A DNA stretch of 64,000 nt from Flavobacteriales bacterium (lineage in GTDB: Bacteria; Bacteroidota; Bacteroidia; Flavobacteriales_F; PHOS-HE28): positions 248,001 to 312,000 of the forward strand of contig JADKJM010000014.1 of NCBI GenBank assembly GCA_016721005.1, read 5' to 3'. Below, piece after piece: positions 15,740 to 28,000 of this stretch. The first letter of the stretch is position 1. Each line of letters begins with the position of its first letter. The notes under the pieces were generated by a model. That model was given only the letters and a program-made list of their open reading frames with translations. It did no database searches and was not told where the DNA came from. The translations under genes were made by a program, and so were the position numbers.

Positions 15740-18700
15740 ATGCAGCAACACTACGCTGGGCCGTCTGTTCCTCGTTCATCCTTCCCGGCATTGCGCAATG
15801 CGCTCGGGATCCTTGTGCTACTGCTTTCGGCAAGTGCCTTCGCCCAGCCCTTCCCGATCTTCAACGGCACATCGAACACCTGTGTCGGTGCCTTCCTCGA
15901 TAGCGGTGGCCAAGGAGCCAGTGGTTACTCGAACAACGAGGACTACACCTACACCATTTGCCCGGACACCCCCGGCGGCGCCATCTCGCTGAACTTCCTC
16001 ACGTTCAACCTCGCCACAAATGGTCAGGCGCCGATCGACTTCATGGCGATCTATGATGGCAACAGCACTGCTGCACCCCAACTCTTCAATTGGACGGGCA
16101 CGGCAGGGCAAGGACAGGTTGCAAGTGCCTCGGCAGGTAATCCGACCGGCTGCCTCACGGTAGTGTTCCACTCGAATAATGCCGGCACAGGTGTTTTCGC
16201 GGCGGGCATCACCTGCTACCAACCGTGTGCCCGGCCCACTGCCGTGGCCACGCATGGCGGTAACCCACGCCGGATCTGTCCGGGCCAGAGCGTCACGTTC
16301 AACAGCGCGGCATCGTACGCAGCGCCCGGCTTCGCGATCGCCTCACGCCGTTGGGATTTCGGTGATGGCACGATCCAGAACAACGCGCCGGCCTCTGTTT
16401 CGCACACCTATGCACAACCCGGAGGCTACACGGCACAACTCTATCTGATCGACAACAACGGTTGCGCCAGCACCAACTTGGTGGATCTCGTCACGCTGGT
16501 GGGCACGCATCCGGATTTCCAAGGCACGGGTGGAACGCTGACCGGTTGTGCTGGTGAAACAGTTTGCTTGAACGGCGTGGTGAATGCGACCACGTGGACG
16601 GAATCGCCCAGCCCGAATCTGGGTGGTGGAGTGTTCCTTCCGGATAACGTGGGTGAATGTTTTCAGAGCACCATCACCTACAACCAATTCCCGCCAGGCG
16701 CCACGCTCACGAACATCAACGGACTGCTCGCCATCTGTGTGCAGATGGAGCACTCCTTCATTGGGGACCTGGTCATCAACATCATCAGCCCCACAGGGCA
16801 GACAGTGACCATGCACCAACAGGGTGGAGGAGCTACTTTCCTCGGAATACCAGTGGACAATGACCTTACCCCGAATGTGCAAGGCACGTGCTGGACGTAT
16901 TGTTGGAGCCCGACCGCCAGCAACGGTACGTGGGTGGATAACGCCGCTGGAACATTACCCAGCGGAACGTACGAGAGCCTCAACCCGCTTTCCGGGCTCG
17001 TCGGTTCGCAATTGAACGGAACATGGACGTTCGAGGTGTGCGACCTGTGGGCATCCGATAACGGATTCATCTGTGATTGGAGCATCGACTTCAACCCCGC
17101 ACTGTTCGATGACCTGATCGAATTCACACCGGTTTACGGCGCGCAATGCGACAGCAGCTATTGGACCGGGCCGAACATCACCAGCCAGAACGCGAATTGC
17201 AACCAGGCGTGCGTGACGCCCGCTGCACCGGGCAATTACAACTACGTGTACCATGTGACGGACAACTTCGGTTGCACCTACGACACGACCCTCACCGTGA
17301 ACATCATTGCCGGACCGCAGGTGAACGCTGGGCCGGATGCAAGCACGTGCAATACGCCCGTGCAGCTGGGCGCGACCATCACTGGTGGCGGTTTCCCGAC
17401 GAATTGCAATTACGTCCTCACCCTATACGATGCCTTCGGTGATGGATGGACCGGCCTCTTCGGGCTTGGATCCAACGGTTCCAGCGTGACCGTGACCGTG
17501 AACGGAACGCCCTATGGCTATTGGTTGAACGGCGGCGCCCAAGCAAGTGTGAACATACCAGTGACCACAGGAGCCACGGTCACGATCAACTATACGACAG
17601 GCAACCTGTACAATGGTGAGCAATCCTACACGCTATTCAATAGCACGGGCGGCGTGGTCTATGCTTCTCCACTCGGGCCGGGCGGCGGACTTGCATGGAG
17701 CGGCGTGGCGAACTGCCCGGGCGGAGCTTTCGTGTATAGCTGGTCTCCGACCGCTGGGTTGAACAACGCGAACATTGCGAACCCCATCGCTACCGTCGCG
17801 GGGACCACGGTGTATTGCGTGACCGTTTATCAGGTCGGCCACCCGTTGTGTACGAGTACGGATTGCCTGACGATCACGATGGACGTGTCCGTCAGCGCAG
17901 GAACGAACAGAGCGATCGCATTGTGCAGCAATTCAGCCGCAGCGAACCTCTTCGCACAACTCGGTGGCTCGCCTACAGCTGGCGGCACATGGGCCGCGCC
18001 GGGCGGTGCTGCGCATTCGGGGACTTTCGTTCCTGGGGTGGATCCAACGGGGATCTACACATACACCGTCGGCGGTGCAGGCGCATGCGGAACTCCGGTG
18101 AGTTCGACGGTGAATGTCACGGTCTATCCTCTTCCAGTTGCTGGCACCTCCACCAGCTTGTCGGTTTGTAGCACGGATGCAGCACAGTTGTTGTTCCCAC
18201 TGCTCGGTGCCACGGCAATGCCCGGCGGCACATGGACCGCACCGGGTGGCGGGGCATTCGCAGGTAGCTACAACCCGGCAGTGAACATCCCAGGAGTGTA
18301 CACCTACACGGTCACTGGCACAGCACCATGCCCGAATGCTACCGCAACCGTTACTGTTTCTGAGAGCATCCCGCCGAATGCCGGGAACGACAACAGCATC
18401 ACAGTGTGTACTTCGAGCGCAGCCTTCTCCATGCAGGCACAACTCGGAGGAGCACCCGATGGCGGCGGTTCATGGACGGCACCCGGTGGCGGTGCTTTCG
18501 CAGGAGGTTTCGATCCGGCTGTGGATGCACCGGGCATTTACACCTATACCGTTCCAGGTGTTGCACCATGCCCGAATGATCAAGCCACGCTCACGATCGC
18601 GGTGAACACGCCGCCGATCCCCGGAACGCCGGGCAACATCACGTTGTGCAGCACCGATGCAGCGGCGAGTTTGTTCGCGCAACTCGGTGGCGCGCCGCAA

Positions 18701-20878
18701 GCCGGTGGCGCGTGGAGCGGTCCATCACCGGTCGTCGGTGGCATGATCAACCCCGCAACGATGCTTGCGGGTGTGTACACCTACACCGTGAATGGCACAG
18801 CGCCGTGCCCGAACCAGAGCGCGACGGTGACCGTGACGATCAATACACCACCGATCCCGGGAACACCGGGCAACATCACGTTGTGCAGCACCGATGCAGC
18901 GGCGAGTTTGTTCGCGCAACTCGGTGGCGCGCCGCAAGCCGGTGGCGCGTGGAGTGGACCAAGTCCTGTCGTTGGCGGCATGATCAACCCCGCAACGATG
19001 AGTGCGGGTGTGTACACCTACACCGTTACTGGAACTGCACCTTGCCCGAACCAGAGCGCGACGGTGACCGTGACGATCAATACACCACCGGATCCAGGAA
19101 CGCCGGGCAACATCACGTTGTGCAGCACCGATGCAGCAGCAAGTCTCTTCGCGCAACTTGGCGGCGCGCCGCAAGCCGGTGGTGCGTGGAGTGGACCAAG
19201 TCCGGTCGTTGGCGGCATGATCAACCCCGCAACGATGCTTGCGGGTGTGTACACCTACACCGTGAACGGAACTGCACCGTGCCCGAACGAGAGCGCGACG
19301 GTGACCGTGACGATCAATACACCACCGGATCCAGGAACGCCGGGCAACATCACGCTCTGCTCGACAGACGCGGCAGCATCACTCTTCGCGCAACTCGGTG
19401 GCGCGCCGCAAGCCGGTGGCGCGTGGAGCGGTCCATCACCGGTCGTCGGTGGCATGATCAACCCCGCAACGATGCTTGCGGGTGTGTACACCTACACCGT
19501 GAATGGCACAGCGCCGTGCCCGAACCAGAGCGCGACGGTGACCGTGACGATCAATACACCACCGGATCCAGGAACGCCGGGCAACATCACGTTGTGCAGC
19601 ACCGATGCAGCGGCGAGTTTGTTCGCGCAACTCGGTGGCGCGCCGCAAGCCGGTGGCGCGTGGAGTGGACCAAGTCCTGTCGTTGGTGGCATGATCAACC
19701 CCGCGACGATGCTTGCGGGTGTGTACACCTACACCGTGAATGGCACAGCGCCGTGTCCGAACCAGAGCGCGACCGTTACCGTAACGATCAACACGCCGCC
19801 GATCCCCGGAACAGCCGGCGCGATCACATTGTGCAGCACTGATGCTGCTGCATCACTCTTCGCGCAACTCGGCGGAACGCCTGATGCCGGTGGCGCGTGG
19901 AGTGGACCAAGTCCTGTCGTCGGTGGCATGATCAACCCCGCGACGATGCTTGCGGGTGTGTACACCTACACCGTTACTGGAACTGCACCTTGCCCGAACC
20001 AGAGCGCGACGGTGACCGTGACGATCAATACACCACCGGATCCAGGAACGCCCGGCGTGATCACACTATGTTCAACTGACGCGGCAGCAAGTCTCTTCGC
20101 GCAACTCGGTGGCGCGCCGCAAGCCGGTGGTGCGTGGAGTGGACCAAGTCCTGTCGTTGGTGGCATGATCAACCCCGCAACGATGCTTGCGGGTGTGTAC
20201 ACCTACACCGTTACTGGAACTGCACCTTGCCCGAACCAGAGCGCGACGGTGACCGTGACGATCAATACACCACCGGATCCAGGAACGCCGGGCAACATCA
20301 CGTTGTGCAGCACCGATGCAGCGGCGAGTTTGTTCGCGCAACTCGGTGGCGCGCCGCAAGCCGGTGGTGCGTGGAGTGGACCAAGTCCGGTCGTTGGCGG
20401 CATGATCAACCCCGCAACGATGCTTGCGGGTGTGTACACCTACACCGTGAACGGAACTGCACCGTGCCCGAACGAGAGCGCGACGGTGACCGTGACGATC
20501 AATACACCACCGGATCCAGGAACGCCGGGCAACATCACGCTCTGCTCGACAGACGCGGCAGCATCACTCTTCGCGCAACTCGGCGGCGCGCCGCAAGCCG
20601 GTGGCGCTTGGAGCGGACCATCACCTGTCGTTGGTGGCATGATCAACCCCGCGACGATGCTTGCGGGTGTGTACACCTACACCGTGAATGGCACAGCGCC
20701 GTGTCCGAACCAGAGCGCGACCGTTACCGTAACGATCAACACGCCGCCGATCCCGGAACAGCCGGCGCGATCACATTGTGCAGCACTGATGCTGCTGCAT
20801 CACTCTTCGCGCAACTCGGCGGAACGCCTGATGCCGGTGGCGCGTGGAGCGGACCAAGTCCGGTCGTTGGCGGCATGA
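15740..20878 (+). CDS. Giant surface protein 3, N-terminal open part (CUB, PKD, P-domain, first modules)
   Basis: This frame gives 1,712 residues and is the front part of a single giant gene that ends at 28756. ATG 15740 starts a signal peptide (GILVLLLSASAFAQ). Order: CUB-like domain to ~162, PKD (~170-254, RRWDFGDGTIQ), P-domain-like region (~297-450, AICVQMEHSFIGDLVINI), FGDGWTG sandwich (~566), then Ig-like modules from ~713 on. The first three modules are diverged; from ~18605 they become near-identical 79-residue units (ITLCSTDAAASLFAQLGGA ... GVYTYTVNGTAPCPN). The frame is lost at 20752-20754, where CCC stands in place of the CCCC seen in the parallel copy at 19804; translation then runs out of frame to 20878. 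Product: a T9SS-exported adhesin-like surface protein; the last ~42 residues of this frame are artefactual. Confidence 0.85.
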   Translation: MQQHYAGPSVPRSSFPALRNALGILVLLLSASAFAQPFPIFNGTSNTCVGAFLDSGGQGASGYSNNEDYTYTICPDTPGGAISLNFLTFNLATNGQAPIDFMAIYDGNSTAAPQLFNWTGTAGQGQVASASAGNPTGCLTVVFHSNNAGTGVFAAGITCYQPCARPTAVATHGGNPRRICPGQSVTFNSAASYAAPGFAIASRRWDFGDGTIQNNAPASVSHTYAQPGGYTAQLYLIDNNGCASTNLVDLVTLVGTHPDFQGTGGTLTGCAGETVCLNGVVNATTWTESPSPNLGGGVFLPDNVGECFQSTITYNQFPPGATLTNINGLLAICVQMEHSFIGDLVINIISPTGQTVTMHQQGGGATFLGIPVDNDLTPNVQGTCWTYCWSPTASNGTWVDNAAGTLPSGTYESLNPLSGLVGSQLNGTWTFEVCDLWASDNGFICDWSIDFNPALFDDLIEFTPVYGAQCDSSYWTGPNITSQNANCNQACVTPAAPGNYNYVYHVTDNFGCTYDTTLTVNIIAGPQVNAGPDASTCNTPVQLGATITGGGFPTNCNYVLTLYDAFGDGWTGLFGLGSNGSSVTVTVNGTPYGYWLNGGAQASVNIPVTTGATVTINYTTGNLYNGEQSYTLFNSTGGVVYASPLGPGGGLAWSGVANCPGGAFVYSWSPTAGLNNANIANPIATVAGTTVYCVTVYQVGHPLCTSTDCLTITMDVSVSAGTNRAIALCSNSAAANLFAQLGGSPTAGGTWAAPGGAAHSGTFVPGVDPTGIYTYTVGGAGACGTPVSSTVNVTVYPLPVAGTSTSLSVCSTDAAQLLFPLLGATAMPGGTWTAPGGGAFAGSYNPAVNIPGVYTYTVTGTAPCPNATATVTVSESIPPNAGNDNSITVCTSSAAFSMQAQLGGAPDGGGSWTAPGGGAFAGGFDPAVDAPGIYTYTVPGVAPCPNDQATLTIAVNTPPIPGTPGNITLCSTDAAASLFAQLGGAPQAGGAWSGPSPVVGGMINPATMLAGVYTYTVNGTAPCPNQSATVTVTINTPPIPGTPGNITLCSTDAAASLFAQLGGAPQAGGAWSGPSPVVGGMINPATMSAGVYTYTVTGTAPCPNQSATVTVTINTPPDPGTPGNITLCSTDAAASLFAQLGGAPQAGGAWSGPSPVVGGMINPATMLAGVYTYTVNGTAPCPNESATVTVTINTPPDPGTPGNITLCSTDAAASLFAQLGGAPQAGGAWSGPSPVVGGMINPATMLAGVYTYTVNGTAPCPNQSATVTVTINTPPDPGTPGNITLCSTDAAASLFAQLGGAPQAGGAWSGPSPVVGGMINPATMLAGVYTYTVNGTAPCPNQSATVTVTINTPPIPGTAGAITLCSTDAAASLFAQLGGTPDAGGAWSGPSPVVGGMINPATMLAGVYTYTVTGTAPCPNQSATVTVTINTPPDPGTPGVITLCSTDAAASLFAQLGGAPQAGGAWSGPSPVVGGMINPATMLAGVYTYTVTGTAPCPNQSATVTVTINTPPDPGTPGNITLCSTDAAASLFAQLGGAPQAGGAWSGPSPVVGGMINPATMLAGVYTYTVNGTAPCPNESATVTVTINTPPDPGTPGNITLCSTDAAASLFAQLGGAPQAGGAWSGPSPVVGGMINPATMLAGVYTYTVNGTAPCPNQSATVTVTINTPPIPEQPARSHCAALMLLHHSSRNSAERLMPVARGADQVRSLAA

Positions 20879-22061
20879 TCAACCCCGCGACGATGCTTGC
20901 GGGTGTGTACACCTACACCGTGAACGGAACTGCACCGTGCCCGAACGAGAGCGCGACGGTGACCGTGACGATCAACACGCCACCGATCCCGGGAACACCC
21001 GGCGTGATCACACTGTGTTCAACTGACGCAGCAGCATCACTCTTCGCGCAACTTGGCGGCGCGCCGCAAGCCGGTGGCGCGTGGAGCGGACCAAGTCCTG
21101 TCGTTGGCGGCATGATCACCCCGCAACGATGAGTGCGGGTGTGTACACCTACACCGTTACTGGAACTGCACCTTGCCCGAACCAGAGCGCGACGGTGACC
21201 GTGACGATCAACACGCCACCGGATCCAGGAACGCCGGGCAACATCACGCTCTGCTCGACAGACGCGGCAGCATCACTCTTCGCGCAACTCGGCGGAACGC
21301 CTGATGCCGGTGGCGCGTGGAGCGGACCAAGTCCGGTCGTTGGTGGCATGATCAACCCCGCGACGATGCTTGCGGGTGTGTACACCTACACCGTGAACGG
21401 AACTGCACCGTGCCCGAACGAGAGCGCGACGGTGACCGTGACGATCAACACGCCACCGATCCCGGGAACACCCGGCGTGATCACACTATGTTCAACTGAC
21501 GCAGCAGCATCACTCTTCGCGCAACTTGGCAGCGCGCCGCAAGCCGGTGGTGCGTGGAGTGGACCAAGTCCGGTCGTTGGCGGCATGATCAACCCCGCAA
21601 CGATGCTTGCGGGTGTGTACACCTACACCGTGAACGGAACTGCACCGTGCCCGAACCAGAGCGCGACGGTGACCGTGACGATCAATACACCACCGGATCC
21701 AGGAACGCCGGGCAACATCACACTGTGTTCAACTGACGCAGCAGCATCACTCTTCGCGCAACTTGGCGGCGCGCCGCAAGCCGGTGGCGCGTGGAGTGGA
21801 CCAAGTCCTGTCGTTGGCGGCATGATCAACCCCGCAACGATGAGTGCGGGTGTGTACACCTACACCGTTACTGGAACTGCACCTTGCCCGAACCAGAGCG
21901 CGACGGTGACCGTGACGATCAATACACCACCGGATCCAGGAACGCCCGGCGTGATCACACTGTGTTCAACTGACGCAGCAGCATCACTCTTCGCGCAACT
22001 TGGCGGCGCGCCGCAAGCCGGTGGCGCGTGGGTGGACCAAGTCCTGTCGTTGGCGGCATGA
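20752..22061 (+). pseudogene. Giant surface protein 3, out-of-frame middle part of the module array
   Basis: Between the two long open parts, the same 79-residue modules continue in two other frames. From 20754 to about 21117 the frame is +1 relative to coordinate 1 and gives ITLCSTDAAASLFAQLGGTP-type modules; it ends at 21132 after a lost A (gatcacccc instead of gatcaacccc, 21116-21118). From there to about 22030 the next frame gives four more modules and ends at 22061 after another lost A (gcgtgggtgg instead of gcgtggagtgg, 22028-22033). The three single-base losses sum to three, so the original frame is regained at about 22030. Module sequence is otherwise intact, which points to consensus errors in a repeat array rather than true decay. 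Confidence 0.7.
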
Positions 22062-25000
22062 TCGACCCCGCAACGATGAGTGCGGGTGTGTACACCTACA
22101 CCGTTACTGGAACTGCACCGTGCCCGAACAGGCGCGACGGTGACCGTGACGATCGATACACCACCGGATCCAGGAACGCCGGGCAACATCACGCTCTGCT
22201 CGACAGACGCGGCAGCATCACTCTTCGCGCAACTCGGCGGCGCGCGCGGGGCGCCACCTTGGGACGCGGCTGGGGGGACACCTCCCTACGGACTGCCCGG
22301 CCGGGACGGACCGGACGCACGGGGAACACCGGCCGTCCACAGCAAGTCTCTTCGCGCACGGGGCGCCCGCAAGCCGGTGGCGCGTGGAGCGGACCAAGTC
22401 CGGTTGTTGGTGGCATGATCGCCCGCGACGATGCTTGCGGGTGTGTACACCTACACCGTGAACGGAACTGCACCGTGCCCGAACGAGGCGCGACGGTGAC
22501 CGTGACGATCAACACGCCACCGATCCCGGGAACACCCGGCGTGATCACACTGTGTTCAACTGACGCAGCAGCATCACTCTTCGCGCAACTTGGCGGCGCG
22601 CCGCAAGCCGGTGGCGCGTGGAGTGGACCAAGTCCTGTCGTTGGCGGCATGATCAACCCCGCGACGATGAGTGCGGGTGTGTACACCTACACCGTGAACG
22701 GAACTGCACCGTGCCCGAACGAGAGCGCGACGGTGACCGTGACGATCAATACACCACCGGATCCAGGAACGCCGGGCAACATCACGCTCTGCTCGACAGA
22801 CGCGGCAGCATCACTCTTCGCGCAACTCGGCGGCGCGCCGCAAGCCGGTGGCGCTTGGAGTGGACCAAGTCCTGTCGTTGGTGGCATGATCAACCCCGCG
22901 ACCATGAGTGCGGGTGTGTACACCTACACCGTGAACGGAACAGCGCCTTGTCCGAATTTGAGTGCAACTGTTACCGTCACCATCAATCAAATGCCTGATG
23001 CGGGCATCAATGGAGGCTTGACCTTGTGCTCTTCGAGCCCTGGAACACTGCTCAGCACGGGTCTCAATGGCACCCCGGATCCCGGTGGTACATGGACGGC
23101 ACCAGGTGGTGGTGCGTCGAACGGGACATTCACATCAGGCACCAGTGCGACTGGCCTTTACACCTACACTGTGAACGGGGTCGCGCCGTGCCCGAGCGTC
23201 TTCGCTACTGTGGATGTGAGCGTGGTGACCAACCCTAACGCGGGCACACCGGGCAACGCGACGCTTTGTGCGACAGATGCCGCCATTCTCCTCTTCAATC
23301 AGCTAGGTGGCACACCTGATGCCGGCGGCGCATGGAGCGGACCATCACCTGTTGTGGGTGGCCAGTACAACCCGGCGACCATGAACCCCGGCGTGTACAC
23401 GTACACCATCACCGTTCCACCACCGTGCGTGAACGCGAGCAGTACCGTGACGATCATCGAGGTGGCGCCGCCGAACGCGGGCACCGATGGCGCGATCACC
23501 TTGTGCATCAGCAGTCCGGCAACAGCATTGTTCGCAGCGCTAAGTGGTGGTGCGCAAGCCGGTGGCAATTGGAGCGGACCATCACCGGTTGTCGGTGGAA
23601 TGTTCAACCCGGCAACGATGACAGCGGGGGTCTACACCTACACGGTGAACGGGACCGCGCCCTGTCCGAATGATCAATCCACAGTGACGGTGAACGTGGT
23701 GGCAGCTCCGAACGCAGGCACACCGGGTAATGCAACGCTCTGCGCCACGGATGCCGCGATCGACATGTTCGCGCAGCTGGGCGGAACACCGAACGTGGGC
23801 GGTGCATGGAGCGGACCAAGTCCCGTTGTCGGTGGGCAATATGATCCTGCCACAATGAACGCTGGTGTGTACACCTACACGATCACCGTTCCGCCACCGT
23901 GCGTGAATGCAAGTAGCACAGTGACGATCATCGAGGTGGCGCCGCCGAACGCGGGCACCGATGGCGCGATCACCTTGTGCATCAGCAGTCCGGCAACGGC
24001 ACTGTTCGCAGCACTTACAGGCGGTGCGCAAGCCGGTGGCAACTGGAGTGGGCCTTCTCCTGTTGTCGGTGGAATGTTCAACCCTGCAACGATGACAGCG
24101 GGGGTGTACACCTACACAGTGAACGGAACCGCACCGTGTCCGAATGACCAGAGCAACGTGACGGTGAACGTTGTGGCAGCTCCGAACGCAGGCACACCGG
24201 GTAATGCAACGCTCTGCGCCACGGATGGAGCGATCGACATGTTCGCGCAGCTGGGCGGAACACCGAACGTGGGCGGTGCATGGAGCGGACCAAGTCCCGT
24301 TGTCGGTGGGCAATATGACCCGGCAACAATGAACCCCGGCGTGTACACCTACACGATCACCGTTCCACTACCGTGCGTGAACGTGAGCAGCACGGTGACG
24401 ATCATCGAGATCGCTCCGCCGAACGCGGGCACCGATGGCGCGATCACCTTGTGCATCAGCAGTCCGGCAACGGCACTGTTCGCAGCACTTACAGGCGGTG
24501 CGCAAGCCGGTGGCAACTGGAGTGGGCCTTCTCCTGTTGTCGGTGGAATGTTCAACCCGGCAACGATGACAGCGGGGGTCTACATCTACACGGTGAACGG
24601 AACAGCGCCCTGTCCGAATGATCAATCGATCGTCACGGTGAACGTTGTGGCAGCTCCGAACGCAGGCACACCGGGTAATGCAACGCTCTGCGCCACGGAT
24701 GGAGCGATCGACATGTTCGCGCAGCTGGGCGGAACACCGAACGTGGGCGGTGCATGGAGCGGACCAAGTCCCGTTGTCGGTGGGCAATATGATCCTGCCA
24801 CAATGAACCCTGGTGTGTACACCTACACGATCACCGTTCCGCTTCCTTGCGTGAACGTGAGCAGTACAGTGACGATCATCGAGGTGGCGCCGCCGAACGC
24901 GGGCATTGATGGCGCGATCACGCTCTGCATCAGCAGTCCGGCAACAGCATTGTTCGCAGCGCTAAGTGGTGGCGCGCAAGCCGGTGGCAACTGGAGTGGA

Positions 25001-28000
25001 CCATCACCTGTTGTTGGCGGCATGTTCAACCCAGCAACGATGACAGCGGGGGTGTACACCTACACTGTGAACGGAACCGCACCGTGTCCGAATGATCAAT
25101 CGATCGTCACAGTGAACGTAGTGGCGGCGCCGAACGCAGGAACGCCCGGCAACGCCACGCTCTGCGCCACGGATGGGGCAATTGATCTCTTCGCAGAACT
25201 CGGTGGAACGCCGAATGTCGGCGGCGCGTGGAGTGGGCCATCGCCTGTTGTCGGTGGGCAATATGATCCCGCTACAATGAACCCCGGCGTGTACACGTAC
25301 TTGATCACGGTACCACCGCCGTGCGTGAACGTGAGTAGCACGGTGACGATCATCGAGATCGCACCACCGAACGCGGGCACCGATGGCGCGATCACGTTGT
25401 GCATCAGCAGTCCGGCAACAGCATTGTTCGCAGCGCTAAGTGGTGGTGCGCAAGCGGGCGGCAATTGGAACGGTCCTTCACCGGTGATCGGTGGAATGTT
25501 CAACCCGGCAACGATGACCGCCGGTGTGTACACCTACACGGTGAATGGCACGGTGCCTTGCCCGAATGATCAATCCATCGTGACGGTAACGGTGGTGAAC
25601 GCCCCGGACCCTGGAGTGAACGGCGCGATCACCTTGTGCTCGATCGATGCTTCCATCGACCTCTTCACGCAACTTGGTGGAAGTCCGGACGCAGGTGGCG
25701 CATGGAGTGGGCCATCACCGGTGGTGGGTGGCAACTACGACCCTACGACAATGACCGCCGGCGTGTACACCTACACGATCACGGTCCCGCCGCCGTGCGC
25801 CAGCGTGAGTTCCACGGTAACCGTCGGTGTGGTGCAACCGCCTGATGCCGGGATCGATGGCACCTTGACCTTGTGCATCACCAGCCCGGCGACAGCGCTC
25901 TTCGGCGCGTTGGGTGGTGCGCCTCAAGCGGGTGGATCTTGGAGCGGGCCGAGCCCGGTTGTGGGTGGCCTCTTCAACCCAGCGACGATGATCGCGGGCG
26001 TGTACACCTACACGTTGATCGGCACTTCACCCTGTCCGAATGATGTGTCCACCGCAACGGTGACCGTCGTGACCGAACCCGATCCAGGTGGCCCGGGCTT
26101 CCTCACGCTGTGTGCGACCGATGCACCTGCGGATCTCTTCAGCATGTTGGAAGGATCACCCGATCAGGGCGGAGGATGGACCACACCGAACGGCGCCACT
26201 TTCAACGGACAATTCGATCCCGCGACGATGAGCGCAGGTGTGTACACCTACACGATCAACGTTCCACCGCCGTGTGCCAGTGTGAGCAGCACGGTGACGG
26301 TGGATGTGATCGCACCACCGAATGCGGGCTTGGATGGATCGATCACCCTTTGCTTGAGCGGATCAGCCACGCCACTCTTCGGAAGTTTGGGCGGAGCACC
26401 GCAGCTCGGCGGTACCTGGACCGCGAGCGGTGGTATACCGTTCAGCGGAACCTTCGATCCTGCCACCACTCCTCCGGGTGTGTTCAACTACACCGTTGCT
26501 GGTACGACACCTTGTCCTGCGGATATCGCAAGCGTAACGGTCGCGGTGACGCAACTTCCGGATCCCGGCAATGATGACATCCTCAACCTCTGTATCGCAG
26601 GACCACCGATCGATCTGTTCCCAGTGCTGGGCGGAGCGGATATCGGCGGAACGTGGACCGGCCCGGGTGGTAGCGCCTTCGGCGGAACCTTCACGCCGGG
26701 AACCAACGCATCAGGACCTTACACCTACACAGTGAATGGTGTCACGCCCTGTCCTTCGGGTTCAGCTGTGATCACGGTGAATGTTCTTTCGAACGCTGAC
26801 GCGGGGATCGATGGCGCGCTCACACTATGCGAAAGCGACGTGCCCTACACCTTGTTCAATGCGCTGCAAGGAAGCCCTGATGCAGGTGGTTCATGGTTCG
26901 CGCCCAACGGCAGTCCGGTCAGTGACCTCTTCGATCCCGGAACACAAGCAGCAGGTGCATACACGTACATCCTCTACGTGCCTGCACCGTGTGTGAACGA
27001 TACCGCCGAAGTGCAAGTGAGCCTGGTGCAGCCGGTCGATGCAGGATCGGATGGCAGTGCCACGATGTGTTCCAATGATGCACCGCTCACATTGTTCAAT
27101 GTACTGGGTGGAAGCCCCGATCCCGGTGGCGCATGGAACGGCCCGACCGGCGTATCGGAAGGCGTCTTCGATCCAGGTATCGATGTTCCTGGTGGTTATG
27201 TGTACACCGTGATCGCCACCGCACCATGTCCGAACATGAGCGCGACGGTGGATGTGGATGTGAACCCCTTGCCCGATGCGGGCTCGAACGGAGCGATCAC
27301 CCTTTGTCCGGAAGCGGCGCCGATCCAACTCTTCACGTTGTTGGGCGGATCGCCGATGAGCGGCGGCACTTGGACCGGTCCCGGCGGTGCGGCGAGCAAC
27401 GGCGTCTTCGATCCTGCGACGAGCGCACAAGGCGTTTATACCTACACGGTCCTTGGTATCCTGCCGTGCCCGAACGCACTCGCGAGTTCCACAGCGACGG
27501 TCTTCCTGATCGCACCGCCGAATGCAGGACCTGACGCGGTGAGTTGCACGCTGGAGTTCGCATTGAACGCCACGGGCAACTGGGCGAGCGGCACGTGGAG
27601 CAGCCCGGCCGGGATCACGTTCTCCGATCCGACTTCGCCTAGCAGCAGCGTCACCGCCACGACCGGCGGCAGCTACACCTTCACGTGGAACGTGCTCTCC
27701 AGCGATGGCTGCGGCACGCAGGACCAGGTGACGATCACCTTCACCGATGCGATCATCCCCGTGGTGGCCGTAACCGATGCGATCTGCAACGGCGCCTGCA
27801 ATGGCACCGCGCAAGTAGCAACCACCGGAGGCAACACGGTGGGCGGCGTGTACAGCTACCAGTGGTCGAACGCGATCGCGGGCAACACGCCGAATGCGAC
27901 CGCGATCTGTGCGGGCAGTTACACCGTCACGGTCCTCGACATGAACAACTGCAACACCATCGCGCCGTTCACGATCGGAGAACCGGAGGTATTGGTGATC

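Larger units (their letters stand above)
17880..27540 (+). repeat. Array of about 40 tandem ~237-bp modules (79 residues each)
   Basis: The module period is 237 bp, seen in the regular spacing of the word tgtacacctacacc (about 18776, 19013, 19250, 19487, 19724 and so on). Three diverged units come first (17880-18600), then about 18 units that are almost identical in DNA (18605-22985), then about 19 diverged units, several of them as a 474-bp two-unit super-repeat. Each unit encodes an Ig-like strand pattern ending GVYTYTVNGTAPCPN with two conserved cysteines. Near-identity in the centre and divergence at the edges is the pattern expected from recent unequal recombination. Confidence 0.9.

Noticed and set aside
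18781..21859. Series of 78-codon open frames on the minus strand, one opposite each repeat module
   Set aside because: They recur at the exact 237-bp module period and are mirror translations of the coding repeat; no start context or independent composition.
22241..22350. Foreign insertion within the giant gene
   Set aside because: No ends, repeats or open frame; it sits among several small base losses, which fits a bad consensus better than an insertion.
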